A stretch of DNA of 64,000 nucleotides from Girardinichthys multiradiatus. Taxonomy: Eukaryota; Chordata; Actinopteri; Cyprinodontiformes; Goodeidae. Location of the stretch: contig NC_061796.1 of the NCBI RefSeq assembly GCF_021462225.1, positions 46,842,891 to 46,906,890 on the forward strand. Reading direction: 5' to 3'. Under the pieces are notes generated by a model. It made no database searches, had not been told where the DNA came from, and was given only the letters and a program-made list of their open reading frames with translations. The first letter of the stretch is position 1, and each line of letters opens with the position of its first letter. Below, piece after piece: positions 1-10,767 of the stretch. Position numbers and translations under genes: made by a program.

Positions 1-570
1 ACCGTGTCTAGGATCCAGTCAATTTTGTCTTTCCAGGGTGGAACAATCTTCAATAGGAGATCAACAGTTAGCTCTCAAGTGTTTTCATCCTGCTTCTCCT
101 TGAGGCCATTCAGCCTTAAGGTCCATCTTCTCTTCTCCTGCTCCATCTCAGTTGTTTTTCTCTCCAAATCTGCTGCTCTGTTTTCCAACTTAACATTCTG
201 TTCTTTAGACTTTTCACCTCCTTCATTAATTCCTTGTTCTTTTCTTTTCTTTCTTTTATCCCCTCAGCATTAAATTCCAGAGTTTTGGTGATGTTAGCAA
301 TAACGTATTTTCTTGCAAATCCTTTTTGAAGTCAGACATTAGTGTTTGAAGTGAATTAGTTGCTGCAAGAATAGTGGCGTTAGAAACTGGCTGCGTGATT
401 GCTTCCGAGTCAGAAGACAGTTTCTGAGGGTCTGATTTTTTTCAAGGGGGTTGGCGTTTTTCTGGAGATGACAACGCGTTTTTAGAGCCTTTAGTATCAG
501 TATCCATAACATCCGTAGCACAATAGTCATGGGGGAAAAGAGCCTTAGCTTTGGCATTAACTTTGGCCAT
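1..570 (-). pseudogene. L1-type LINE ORF1 remnant
   Basis: Read on the minus strand from an ATG at 568-570, the sequence gives an N-terminal tail (MAKVNAKAKALFPHDY), then a charged coiled-coil stretch and text close to the RNA-binding core of L1 ORF1 proteins (RRRWTLRLNGLKEKQDENTRE, split over shifted frames). The block ends in a KDKIDWI-like motif at the window edge. ORF1p binds L1 RNA as a trimer and chaperones reverse transcription. Several frameshifts and in-frame stops lie between 170 and 330, so this copy is dead. The rest of ORF1 and ORF2 would lie left of the window. The family call rests on the order of coiled coil and basic core and has not been checked by search. Confidence 0.6.
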
Positions 571-1229
571 GCTTGCTGCAAATATTGATGGCGGAAGTTA
601 GTTTTACTTCGTACAATCCCGCTAAATGTCTTGGGACTCTTCAGTATTTAGAAGAGAGGTTATTTCGTTCTTATGTATGATCCGGTTTATATTCGTTAGG
701 GGGTTTGCTCCAGAGAGGGCTTACCACGTGTTTGCTCCCTCCGCCATCTTCCTGGAAGTCAGAACCGCAGTTTCTGTCCTGCATGTTCAGACCCACAGTT
801 CTAGACCGCTTGTTTTCCTGAAATAAAAATTTGCCATTTTTTTCACACAAATAAATATAAAGAATTTCCCTTTATCAATAGGCCACTTCTGATTTCAGTT
901 TAGCTTGAGGCCTTTTTAGGCAACAGCTATTAAAGCTAATTAAAGCACTGATTGTAATAGTTTAGAGATTTAGTGCACCCCGATACCAATCAGTTTGAAA
1001 GTCTATTACATTAAACCACTAAATAGTAATAAATGCTTTATGCTTACACAGAAATATGTATTTTGTAATAATGTATGCATAAAAACATTCACACGCTTCA
1101 GCTGATAGCAGGAAAGCTCGTGTGCTTTTTGCCACCTGGGCGGTGAGGTGATGAAGGGGAAACCGTATCTGATGGGGAAACGCTAACCGAAGTAACACCG
1201 CCATTGATGAAAAGACACTGTTTGCTACA
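571..1229. other. No gene seen
   Basis: AT-rich sequence between the L1 remnant and the C14orf93-like exons. I see no convincing open frame, repeat boundary or splice-flanked exon. Confidence 0.5.
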
Positions 1230-2415
1230 ATGACTGGATTTTCTCGCCAGATGACTCAGTTTGCCACCGAGGTCAGCCAGCAGTTAGCGCGGGTCCGCGA
1301 TGATTTGGGGACTTGTAATGAGAGACTGAGTCGTTTAGAGTCCAAGGCCTCGTGTTCCGAAGAGCTGCAGAGGAAAATGCGCCGAAACAACCCGAAAATT
1401 GCAGTAAGACTTGGTCATTTCTAAACTGAAAATGCAAAGAATTACGGTGAGATTACAATAAATTCACCAAGCAACTTAATTTTTTTCCCCACATTTTCTC
1501 ATAGGAAGCTGTCCGTCTCCTGCACACTTCTAATTCGAATTTCAGCTGCTACGACCCACGACAAGGGTAAGAATAACAAACTGTGTGAAAGCTAATCATT
1601 TTAAGTATGCGTTGGCAGGGGCTCTATTTTATTTTCATTCTTACTTAATCACGGCGTTTGTTTTCACAGACTTTGTTCGCCTTACAATGCGGAGGTCACA
1701 TCTGAATGGCCGGGGCTCTGAAGTCAAGCCCAGAGTTACATGGTGTGGATTATGCTTCCATTGTGTGTAAGTATCACTATCATTGTGGTGTGTGTGGTTC
1801 TGTTTATTATTTTATTTTTTTCCTTGATTATAGTTATTGGTCAGGATATGTATTTACAACATAAAATGTTTTCCAGCTGGATGCAAGACTCACTATAAAA
1901 CGGTGCGCCGGATCTTCCGGTGCAGCCAGCCAGATCACGCAGTAGAAGTAGAAAGTGAAGTAGAAGAGGAAATTATACATGATTTGAAACATTTTTTACA
2001 TAAACATGTACTGCTACTTTTTCCTGTTACACTAGTCTTTTTATTTTTATTTTCTCGCTACGTGTCGTGCATTTAAAAAAAAGTGTCTCCCAAAAAAGTT
2101 AATTATGGCTTAGAATGACAAAGACTTTATTTTTTGATGCTTGGATAATGACTGTCTGTTCTGTGTTTTCAGCTGCTGGAGGCGAGGCAGAGTGTGCTAG
2201 AAGCAGAGGAGCTTGCATTTTGGAAAGAGGTCACCATTGATCTCATGTCAGATGAGGAAGATGGCAGCTTCGAGGGGGTTTCTGGTTGGATTGTGCGGCC
2301 TCCACGTTTCTGCAGCCAGAAGCTCAGTGACCTCTGTTTGAAATTACAGAAGAGACTGGAGGCACATTGGGGAATTTTCTGCAAGAACACCACCTTTACA
2401 TGGTTCAGAACTGGG
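1230..2415 (+). pseudogene. C14orf93-like multi-exon gene, degraded
   Basis: Five exon-like blocks in order: 1230-1403 (helical, SQQLARVRDDLGTCNERLSR, donor GCA|GTAAGA), 1505-1566 (acceptor TCATAG, donor AAGG|GTAAGA), 1670-1766 (acceptor TTTTCACAG, donor TGT|GTAAGT), 1877-about 1970 (acceptor TTTTCCAG; THYKTVRRIFRCSQ) and 2173-about 2415 (acceptor TGTTTTCAG). The last block reads FWKEVTIDLMSDEEDGSF, then GVSGWIVRPPRF and LCLKLQKRLEAHWG. This matches the C-terminal signature of the poorly characterised vertebrate C14orf93 family, which is repeated in many fish genomes. The third block does not stay open in the expected frame and the fourth has no clear donor, so I treat the locus as broken. 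Function is unknown. It lies upstream of the ASC-like CARD exon, where a PYD exon would be expected. Confidence 0.5.
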
Positions 2416-3136
2416 CAAGTTTTTTACCTCTTCTGTTTAATTTCATGTTTTGTTTTGTTTTTTAAAAAATAAAACGGTGTGTCCTATGTCCTTTATTCAG
2501 GTATAGATCAGTGGATCTATATTCAGGGCTTCAAGTGCATGAGCAGGATTGAGAACCATTTGGTGAAAGAAACAACATATGAAAATAGGGCTATATTTTT
2601 GATACAGAGTTATTATAATTCATTAGGTGAGGGGTTAACTGAGTCCTTTAAAAAGGCTCAGGGTGTCCAATAGGGACAGAGCTACCTATGGCATGACAGC
2701 CAATCACATGTGATTAGTGATTGATGATGTCAGCTGTTTCATCCAATGACTGAGTAATATGTTAATAGAGTCGTTAACACTTAGACATCTTTGGCTCAGA
2801 CGATGCGAGCTTCGCTTGCCGAAGACGGCTGTAAAAAGCCGCGAAGTAGCGGGATTCATGGCAGTTTAGGGGGCCGAAAATCCGGTGTTCACTGCTGCTG
2901 CCTTGAAAAATGTTGTTTCTTGTTTATGCTCAATAAGATTATTTATTATTTTCTAAAGGTGGCTGTATCAGGTGGGCATCACATACAGCAGTGCTTTTTG
3001 TGAAACAAACCTACCATATTCTAATGAGCTAAACTAAAATGTTGCAGCAAAGTATTTCAGTAAAGTCTGGAGTAGTATGTGCAGAAAAAAACACTTCAAG
3101 ATGCTGCAATATTTTACACACAGTGTAAAATAATAT
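2416..3136. other. No gene seen
   Basis: AT-rich filler. I looked for a PYD exon belonging to the downstream CARD gene on both strands and found none. Confidence 0.5.
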
Positions 3137-3445
3137 GGGCTGCACGGTGGCACAGGCACTGTTGCCTTGCAGCAAGAAGGTTCTGGGTTCGATTCCAGAA
3201 TGGAGGTCTTTCTGCATGGAGGTTGCATGTTCTCCCCATGCATGCGTGGGTTCTCACCGGGTACTCTGGCTTCCTCCCACAGTCCAAAGACATGATTGTT
3301 AGGTTAATTGGTCTCTTTAAATTGCCCTTAGGTGTATGAATGAGTGTGTGCTTTGTTGTTTTTGTGTTGCCCTGGTGACCTGTCCACAGTGTACCCTGCC
3401 TCCCGCCCACAGACTGCTTTAGATAGGCACCAGCTTCTCATCTCT
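3137..3445 (+). repeat. tRNA-like SINE-type interspersed repeat, copy 1
   Basis: It starts GGGCTGCACGGTGGCACAG and carries a box-B-like GGTTCGATTCC. It continues through the 'ctttctgcatgga..ttgcatgttctcccc' body common in teleosts to the 'caccagcttc' tail. The same body recurs at about 36610-36912, 55413-55775, 58070-58312 and 59158-59262. The tRNA-like head suggests RNA polymerase III transcription. It lies inside the ASC-like locus, upstream of the first linker exon. The family name is not assigned. Confidence 0.7.
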
Positions 3446-3504
3446 AATCATTCTTTAACTGCATCAAATTGTTAGAAACTAAATTTGTTTCCCTGTTTTT
3501 GCAG

Positions 3505-5448
3505 CTGAACAGGCCAGAAATGCAGGCTTAACGACCTCAGCTGATGCTGTCAGTAACGGTGAGTTCCTTTTTGTTCTATTTAAATGTGAGAAACACCAGT
3601 AAAACCGCACCCAAAACGAGGCAATTATTCCCTCCTATTGTTCTGATCTAACAATAGTTTTTGCATTCAGCATTAAAGCTGTCCTTCTATTTGAGCGGCA
3701 ACCTGTCCGTTCAAAGCTGGAAGTTAAAATGCATCCATACTGGTGAAAAATGTGGATTTAAACATCCTGCTTTAATTCAGACCTGCTGCATTATTAAACA
3801 CTGACACTTATCAGCCTTAAAAAAAACACTAAATTCTCACATTAAATGATGTTATCGGCTAAATGTGTCGAGCTCGTGGAAAAATGAGCTAGAGTCATAT
3901 CAATGATGCAAGGACCAGATGTTGGGGGACCAGGGCCTTGTGATTAGTAGTGAACTTAAGGAACAAGACTTACAATGTTGATCAAGGACAATAATACTGA
4001 ACAGCTGGAATGCTGCTCTATCAGTTAGCCCAATGGATCCAGATTAACCAAGAACAAGTAATGATCTGGATCTCTGATGTTTGTGAGAGGGAATTCTCAC
4101 CACAACTAGTTGTGATGTAACTACCTAAAAGGAGAACAACATGTAAACACGTTGCTCAAGGGCTGGTGTGGAAACCTGTGCACACCTGGACTGACCATAA
4201 GAATGCCTCTGATTCGTTGCCACTGGCATGGTTCCTAGAGAGCTTGGAAATGTACATCAACTGGACTCATAGTGCAACAAAATGGTCCCCTGCTGAATAA
4301 CTGTCTCAGCAAGCAGAAACTCAGTGTACAAAAACAGGACCAGTCTCTGCACAGCCTGTGTGGCAGATATTGAGAAGTTCTATCAATGACTGGAGAGGGC
4401 TCGACTGAAGGAGGGCACAGAGAAAATGATCACGGGGGCCGACCTGGTTCTACCATATGTGACAGGACCCAAGATGCAGGCAGCCCTTGCAACAGTCCAA
4501 TACATAAACGTTTGGTGCAAGATGCTGATAAGCGAACCGCACATGAAACTCCTTACACACAGTACAGTCTGGAGGTCCCACCTCTGAGGTGCTCAACATA
4601 GATGAAGCCAAGATCCTGTGAGACGTTCTCAGATCCAGACTTACAAGCAGGTGGTGACTAACCAACCCAACACGCTGGTGGCAGAAAACAGAGCAGTAAT
4701 GATCCAAAGAAATACCAGGATCTCTGACTCAGGTACCAGTCATGTGACTGGACAAAGGCTGCTGGGAAATAGTGTTCTATAAAGATAACAGAGATTTCAT
4801 GAAATAAAACCTCCAAAATCCTGTCCACTGGGTGTAATAATTCCTCATGTTTCTGCTGAGATGGAGTTTGTCATGTGGTGCATCAACATGTCAGAAACTA
4901 TTCATTTTTCTCATTTCTGCGGCTGGTGCATCTCAACAGGCAGGTCCACAATCCTCCAATGATGCTTCTAGTAATGGTGAGTCCTTCTACCTGTTTCTGT
5001 CTAAACTTGTTGAGACACCACTTTACCTCAAGGAGAAAATAAAAAGTCTGAAAGCATCATCTGCATTTACAAACTACTGCCAACTATCTTTAATTAGTCA
5101 GCTTATTAGGTGATCTGCCGCCCCTGTAACAATGAATACGTAAAAGTTATTTTAGAACTTAACAGCATTTGAGATGATTTTCCTTCAGGCCAGCGCTTTG
5201 TGGACAAATACAGGATTGAGCTGACCAACAGAGTTGGCAACATTGGACCCATTTTGGACAAGCTCCTGGTGAAAAACGTTATCAGAGATGAAACTTATGG
5301 TCAAATCAATGCTAAAACTACCAAAGTGGAAAAAATCAGAGCGCTGTACGTTGGTCCACTGAAAGGTGGCACAGCCGGCAAAGACATCTTCTACAGCATC
5401 CTGAAGGGAGAAGAACATTTTCTGATTGCAGAACTGGAGGGAAACTAA
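3505..5448 (+). CDS. ASC-like adaptor gene, CARD half (PYD exon missing)
   Basis: Three exon-like blocks. 3505-3558 is a linker after a TTTTTGCAG acceptor, donor CG|GTGAGT. 4923-4976 is a second linker, donor ATG|GTGAGT. 5189-5448 is the CARD exon after TTCCTTCAG, ending in TAA. Both linkers are 54 nt and the CARD exon 260 nt, exactly the sizes in the intact paralogue at 37074-38887, and phases agree. The CARD shows the ASC-type start RFVDKYRIELTNRV, then LDKLLVKNVI and KIRALYVGPL. CARDs recruit pro-caspase-1-type caspases to inflammasomes. A polyadenylation signal AATAAA is at 5498-5503. Oddities: no PYD exon in the window, a duplicated linker, and the second linker's acceptor reads TGCGG instead of TGCAG. 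It is either a partial duplicate or a CARD-only gene using an unseen first exon. Confidence 0.7.
3559..4922. other. Intron-like stretch of the ASC-like locus
   Basis: Lies between the two linker exons. There is no convincing coding exon. The relatively GC-rich piece at 4240-4740 looks like worn repeat sequence, but I cannot assign it. Confidence 0.4.
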
Positions 5449-5689
5449 ATGCCTTATCAGCTCAAATACAATTACATGAGAATGAATTGTTGTATTCAAT
5501 AAAAAAATGTTTTTTAAACCTGACTGAGTCTGTTTAATTATTAACATGAAAGTAGATCAGTGATAGAGAGCAACAGATTCAGGTAGGAGGTCAGAGAACA
5601 GGTACAATAAACATGGAGAAATAAACTTTGGCCAACAGATTTCTGTAAAATGTATTTTCCATCCTTGTTTTATCATCAGCAGTGTATCA

Positions 5690-7033
5690 TTTCAAATTAA
5701 AATTCAAAAATACTTTATTAATCCCAAAGGGAAATTAAATGTTGTAGCTCATATCATGCAGGTTTCTTCAGAGAGCCGTTGTAGATGCTGATGGTTGTTG
5801 TTGGAATTATGAATCTGAGAATATTATTTAATATTTAATATTAATATTTCCCTGTTCATGACTGAAAATACCGGATACACAGACAGTATTTCATTCGTAC
5901 TTATCTTTGCATATGATCGGTGATCATATGGCTTCCTTGGATCCAGTTGAAGAGTTTATGTCTGTTTGCCAGCAAAGAGAAATCAGCGCGCTTTGTCCCT
6001 CCTATCCGGTCCCTCTGGAAGGCCATGTGGAAGAGGGCGGATATAGCAACAGCTGTGCTTTTATTTGGGTAGTGGCCTCACAGGAAATCCGCAGTTATCC
6101 CGTTTCCTGGCTGTGCCGGAAGAAGGTTAATGCACTTTATTTTGAAAAGTTCCAGAAGAGTTCGTACCGGAGTTTAATGTTGAAATCCATGGCTGTGGGT
6201 CCCAACACTGTGGGCAGGAAGGATCTCCTGTAGAGCTCTGTCTTACAGCAGATCTGAAGAAGCCTCTGACTGAAGACACTCTGTTGTTGTAGGACAGTCT
6301 CATGAAGAGGATGCTCAGGGTTCTCCATAATGTTCTTCATTTTATGAAGAATCCGTCTTTCCACAATGATCTCCAGAGGTTCCAGAAGAGTCTCCAGAAC
6401 AGAACCAGCCTTTTTTATCAGCTTGTTGAGCTTTTTTAAGTCCCTGGTTCTGATGCTGCTTCCCCAGCAGATGATGGCAGAAGAGATCACACTTTCCACA
6501 ACAGACTTATAGAAGATCTGCAGCATCTTGCTGCAAGCACCAAAGGACCTAAGCTTCCTCAAGAAGTACAGTCTGCTCTGTCCCTTCTTGTAGATGGCTT
6601 CACAGTTGCATTTCCACTCTAGTCTGTTGTCCAGGTGAACACCGAGGTATTTATACTCCTCCACCACCTCCACTTCTTCTCCTATGATGGAAATAGTTTT
6701 TGACTTATTCCTGTTTCTCTTAAAATCTACAATTATCTCCTTTGTTTTAGTCAAGTTCAAGATGAGATGATTGTTTCCACACCATGCCACAAAGCGGTGC
6801 ACCACCTTCCTGTACTCAGCTTCTTCTCCATCTCTGATCCACACCACAACTGCAGAATCATCCGAATATTTCTGCAGATGACAGGAGTCTGTCTTGTACT
6901 GGAAGTCTGAGGTGTACAGAGTGCTGCTCCCGGTTGTAAAAAGACAATTGTTGGTATGGTGAAGCATCATAACAAATGTCCAAAAGTAAAAGATTTTTAG
7001 GAAAAGTCCTTCCAGCTGCACAGCATCTGACAC
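5690..7033 (-). mobile_element. 5'-truncated Rex1/L2-like LINE
   Basis: An open minus-strand frame from 7033 to 6137 encodes about the last 300 residues of a non-LTR reverse transcriptase. It has the catalytic YSDDSAVVVW motif near residue 56, then NHLILNLTKTKEIIVD and EEYKYLGVHLDN, then a C-terminal helical region (RLYFLRKLRSFG; SSAIICWGSS). This is the CR1/L2/Rex1 branch of the Jockey group. The 3' end, on the + strand at about 5702-5740, has the teleost LINE tail 'actttattaatcccaaaggg'. The 5' end is lost, as usual for target-primed insertion. The frame is open with few defects, so the insertion is not very old. It lies downstream of the ASC-like CARD exon, in opposite orientation. Confidence 0.75.
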
Positions 7034-7331
7034 TGGACAGGATAATTGGTCATGAATTCAACTAAAAAAACATTTCCACACTACTCCTTTAATGACGTAG
7101 AAGGGGAACCTGGCAACAGAGAGACGCAGCAGAGTCAGGAGAAGAAAGTCAGCTTTCATCAGATGGCAGAGCACCAGATGCTGCGGACTGCCATCTAATT
7201 AGACCAGAGTCTATTGTTGTCAATATTGAGTCAATATGCATGAATCATACCAGACCACCAGGAAACAGAACCAGCACAACATCCAGATTTTCAAAATACT
7301 TCACTGAAGACTAGATCTCGCTATATTAATA
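7034..7331. other. No gene seen
   Basis: Short unassigned spacer between the LINE and the Tc1 left end. Confidence 0.5.
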
Positions 7332-7535
7332 TACAGTACAGACCAAACGTTTGGACACACTTTCTCATTCAAAGAGTTGTCTTTATTTTCATGACTATGA
7401 ATATTGTAGCTTCACACTGAAGGCATCAAAACTATGAATTAACACATGTGGAATTATATACTGAACAAAAAAGTGTGAAACAACTGAAAATATGTCTTAT
7501 ATTCTAGGTTCTTCAAAGTAGCCGCCTTTTGCTTT
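7332..7535 (+). mobile_element. Tc1 element A, left end
   Basis: It begins at a TA dinucleotide with CAGTACAGACCAAACG. It follows the left arm of the Tc1 copy at 63154 almost base for base until CTTT at 7532-7535, where provirus A begins. The right part of the same Tc1 resumes at 21807. The two halves were one element before the retroviral insertion. Confidence 0.88.
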
Positions 7536-7961
7536 TGTTGTGGAATTTTCTTATCAAAGTGGGTAGAAGTTGACTCATAACAAGAGAAAATCCGGACTTT
7601 GTCTTTATAAGTTTTATTCAAAGGCATTCAGCGTTTGAAGACCCTGACACTGAGGTTAGTCAGTGAAACAGAGCCCTGATCAACATTTACACACAGTATT
7701 TATACCAGAACATGACAGTGTTATCTCAACTTCAAAGAGTCTGTGTTTTACGACCCAAACCCTTCTCGGGTTCAGAGGTGACAAAGTTATCTAGGAACAA
7801 CCATCTACTCTCCCTGAGGCATCACCCTAACAAATGCCCTTAACCATTAAACTTCTGATAATGGCTTTTACAGCTTCCTCCTCTAACACAGATGTTCACT
7901 GGAGTGAGGTAAACCAAAGGTCATACACTGTGAAATGCTTACTGCAAGAATTTCCATCACA
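7536..7961 (-). repeat. Provirus A 3' LTR
   Basis: It starts TGTTGTGGAATTTTC and ends TTTCCATCACA on the + strand, and matches 21381-21806 over its full length with about eight differences by eye. On the minus strand it contains AATAAA near 7611-7616. The purine tract sits just outside it at 7962-7974. Confidence 0.9.
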
Positions 7962-7974
7962 CTCCCTTCTTCTG

Positions 7975-8898
7975 ATTACAAGATAATCACAACTAAAGGA
8001 ACATTCTTCAAAACCATCACCCCTCTCAGCTAACAGATAATCCAAAGCCATTCTAGTTTGCAAACTCATCGTTCTAATAGCTTAGGCTGATTGAAGTATA
8101 AGTTGTGACCGTAGGTAGTAAATGAGCTAGATAACATACTCCAGACCAAGTAGCAGGCAGATACAGATAGGATCTATTTCCACACATCCAACCCATGTTC
8201 TTAGGACACGAAAACCCATCTCTACTAGGAAAAGTAACAAGAACCCTGGTTAATTTACCTACCATGCCATACTATTAACCTCCATCCAGTAAGGCTGTAA
8301 GATTAAGAGTTAACACAAAGGGATCTGGAGCCAAAGATTCTGAAATAGTATAAGGATCAGTCCTGACAGGACAAGGTCTAGATGTATTAATGTGGGTCAA
8401 GGCACATGAAACTGGTATAATAGTTTTACAACCCTCCGTCTTTCCAAGGAAATAAGGTGTACTTTCCTCCTGTGTAATACAAATATTTGGATCTTTAATC
8501 GGATTTCTATTACCCCGAATTCTATAAAGAGTTCCTGTAGAAGCACACGTTAAATTAGTCTCACTAGAAAATTTACTAACATTTCTGCTTTCCCTTACAC
8601 TATAATTCCTCACAGTTTTGATGCATCAGTTGCCACCAAACATTATCAGTATGATCATAGTAGTCAGAAAATGATGAATCTCTCTTCGAATCCGCTGATG
8701 AGTATTATTAGTCAGATTAACCACACATTGTCTTTGCTGTACCTTTCCCAAAATGAACACAAGAGTTATAAAAATACTTGCAATACCAATCATTAGCATC
8801 AGAACAAACCATCTTCCATTTAACTGCATCGTGACCTTGAAGTGGAATGTCCTTTCTTCTGGTACTGAAAGCAAACAGTTTTTTTTCAAAGAAAACAA
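7975..8898 (-). pseudogene. Provirus A envelope, deleted and frameshifted
   Basis: Three minus-strand pieces follow one another. 8898-8626 has a hydrophobic leader/anchor (FVLMLMIGIASIFITLVFIL) and a basic cluster RIRRE. 8613-8275 is a cysteine-rich, glycosylation-rich surface stretch. 8265-8074 has GWMCGNRSYLYLPATWSG then CYLAHLLPTVTTY, typical of fish ERV surface subunits before the cleavage region. Directly after, at about 8060-7990, comes SLQTRMALDYLLAERG, the heptad/immunosuppressive-like segment of gamma-type transmembrane subunits, followed within about 50 bases by the purine tract. The fusion peptide region, cysteine loop, membrane anchor and tail are therefore absent: the ectodomain is joined to the 3' end by a deletion. 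Frameshifts separate the pieces. Not functional as it stands. Confidence 0.65.
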
Positions 8899-9360
8899 AT
8901 TATAAACACAACTTAAAAAACAAAAAAAACTTTAAAATCCTGCTGACTCTCCTGAGTGGCTTCAAGCTGCCCTGTTACCAGTCTGGTACAGGTGGGCGGT
9001 CGTAGAAAGATCCTCTAGAAATATATTTAGAAACAGGAACTCTAACCTGCTGGAAGTTAGGCTTCCATAGTCCAACTAAACAACGGTGGAAATGAACACA
9101 TTTCAAATTTGTAATAATACCATAATAATAAATATCAAGCAATAAACATAAAAGTTAGATAAAAGCATCCGAGATTTCCTCCTCAGAGTCAGTCTCGCTG
9201 TCAAAGTGGGAGGAAAGAATCTCACACTGTGGTGTGTGTGCAGTGAGGCAAATGACCTTATGATTTCTAACTTTAAGGCAATGCGATGGCCTTAAGTAGA
9301 TTCTGAAATAACGTTGCACTGCCCAAGAGATTATTGTGCCCTTGTAAGAACAGTGTTCTT
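8899..9360. other. Provirus A internal sequence, no clear gene
   Basis: Lies between the envelope leader and the ERV1 insertion point. The last five bases (TTCTT, 9356-9360) are the ERV1 target-site copy. Confidence 0.5.
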
Positions 9361-9883
9361 TGTCAGGTTTAACCAACCTAACAATATTTATAACAACACA
9401 AAAAGAAAAGAGAGACAAAGTCTTAGCTCCTTTTACTCGCTTTGCGAGGAGAGACAGTCAAGATTTGCTCAGTTACAGATCTCGCACCGCTCTGAAGCCT
9501 ATCCGACCGTTTCCTCTTTTTATTGTCTTTCGGGGGTCCCTAGTTTACAAAAACATTGTTCTCTAAAGGATGGGGGAAAACAACAACTGCATCGTAAACA
9601 GGTCATAAACAGCTTTATACATTAACAACACATTTCCCACAGTCTCCTACAACTTGTAGGGTCAGTTGTGACTTTTTGTTGAGTGTAATCAGCCTTCATC
9701 TTTATGACCTCCTCAACTGGACTGCTTCCTTCTCTGCTAGTTCAGCTCCATTTATGATCTTTGCCTGCAGACAAACTCACACATCCTTTCTCACACATAC
9801 ATTATGAAAGGTTATAAGATCAAATAGTCAAGTTAAAGAATAGGAGAAAATATAAGATAAATCTATATTCAATTATTCCAACA
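9361..9883 (-). repeat. ERV1 3' LTR
   Basis: TG...CA termini on both strands (TGTCAGGTTTAACC to ATTATTCCAACA on +). A minus-strand AATAAA lies near 9518-9523. It is closely similar to 15067-15607, which has an extra 18-bp duplication near 15416. Confidence 0.9.
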
Positions 9884-9893
9884 TTTCCCCCCT
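9884..9893 (-). promoter_or_regulatory. ERV1 polypurine tract
   Basis: The + strand TTTCCCCCCT reads AGGGGGGAAA on the minus strand, immediately upstream of the 3' LTR. This is the plus-strand DNA primer of retroviruses and confirms the orientation. Confidence 0.85.
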
Positions 9894-10005
9894 GTATATC
9901 TTATATCTGCTCATATTCTCATATCACTTAACAGCCACTTCTGTCAAATTTTGTAACTGTAAGTTTATCTTCATGAGTACAAAGACAAGAGGTACTTACT
10001 GACAT

Positions 10006-10767
10006 TTAAAATACAGAATCATATAGAAATGGATCTGGGTATACATCAGAAAAGTGGTCCGTCACATCCTCATCATCTTCATCATCCTGATGTTTAAATA
10101 ACAGATAGAGTTGTGTAACTCTGCTTTCCATAGGAGAAATAGCTGTGGTGATGAGATGATTAAACAGAGAACGGAGACAGGGTATACAGCAACATCCACA
10201 CAATGTCAAAATTGCAGCAAACACTGCAAAGGAAATTATTACTGATGATACTAAAATTTTATTCTTCCCAAACACATCCAGCCAGGAGTCCCACATCGAG
10301 GTGTCTACTCCAGAATGCTCTTTCATTTTACCATTTAGAGATCTCAAACCTTCTATGGCTTTAGTGAGGCTGCCATCAGCCGCCATGTTGTTAGGTATAA
10401 ATGTGCAACATTTTTCTCCAAAAATAGCACAAACTCCTCCTCTTTCAGCTAACAACATGTCCAAAGCAATTCTATTCTGGAATGCCATCAGGGAAGTTGA
10501 AGCCAATTGGTCATGGACAGTTTCAAACCCGCTTTGTGTCCAATTTCCTAGTTTTTGTACATTGTAATGGATATAACTGATCCTGTCTACGTTTCTGTTC
10601 AACGTACACCACCAACAGATACTTGATTCAAATCCTGCAGCTACTTGATCAGTTAATTTATCTTCATCTATAGCATCTATGTATGTAGAGTCCCCCTCAA
10701 TCTGCCAAGCTGCAGCTCTGCACTTCCTATCACAACAATCATGTGGATTTAACACTAAATAGTCCAT
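10006..10767 (-). CDS. ERV1 envelope transmembrane region (open, 253 aa)
   Basis: An uninterrupted frame covering most of a gamma-type TM subunit. In order: a cysteine-containing N-terminal part (CCDRKC; SSICWWC), a helical heptad region, an immunosuppressive-like segment ending LDMLLAERGGVC, the CX6CC motif (C-AIFGEK-CC) that links TM covalently to SU in gamma-type envelopes, a second helical region (LRSLNGKMKEH), a membrane anchor (VSSVIISFAVFAAILTL) followed by a Cys cluster, and an acidic tail (DDEDDED). Similar envelopes occur in percomorph fish. The start used here is only the first Met of the open frame: the surface subunit and fusion peptide lie upstream in other frames. The cleavage region is frameshifted, so it cannot make a full envelope. 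Confidence 0.8.
   Translation of the reverse strand: MDYLVLNPHDCCDRKCRAAAWQIEGDSTYIDAIDEDKLTDQVAAGFESSICWWCTLNRNVDRISYIHYNVQKLGNWTQSGFETVHDQLASTSLMAFQNRIALDMLLAERGGVCAIFGEKCCTFIPNNMAADGSLTKAIEGLRSLNGKMKEHSGVDTSMWDSWLDVFGKNKILVSSVIISFAVFAAILTLCGCCCIPCLRSLFNHLITTAISPMESRVTQLYLLFKHQDDEDDEDVTDHFSDVYPDPFLYDSVF

Noticed and set aside
2791..3003. PYD exon for the CARD gene at 5189
   Set aside because: The frame has no PYD helix pattern, no DRR-type motif and no suitable donor.
3137..3200. tRNA gene
   Set aside because: The box-B-like GGTTCGATTCC is part of a dispersed repeat with four other copies in the window; no cloverleaf or anticodon arm can be drawn.
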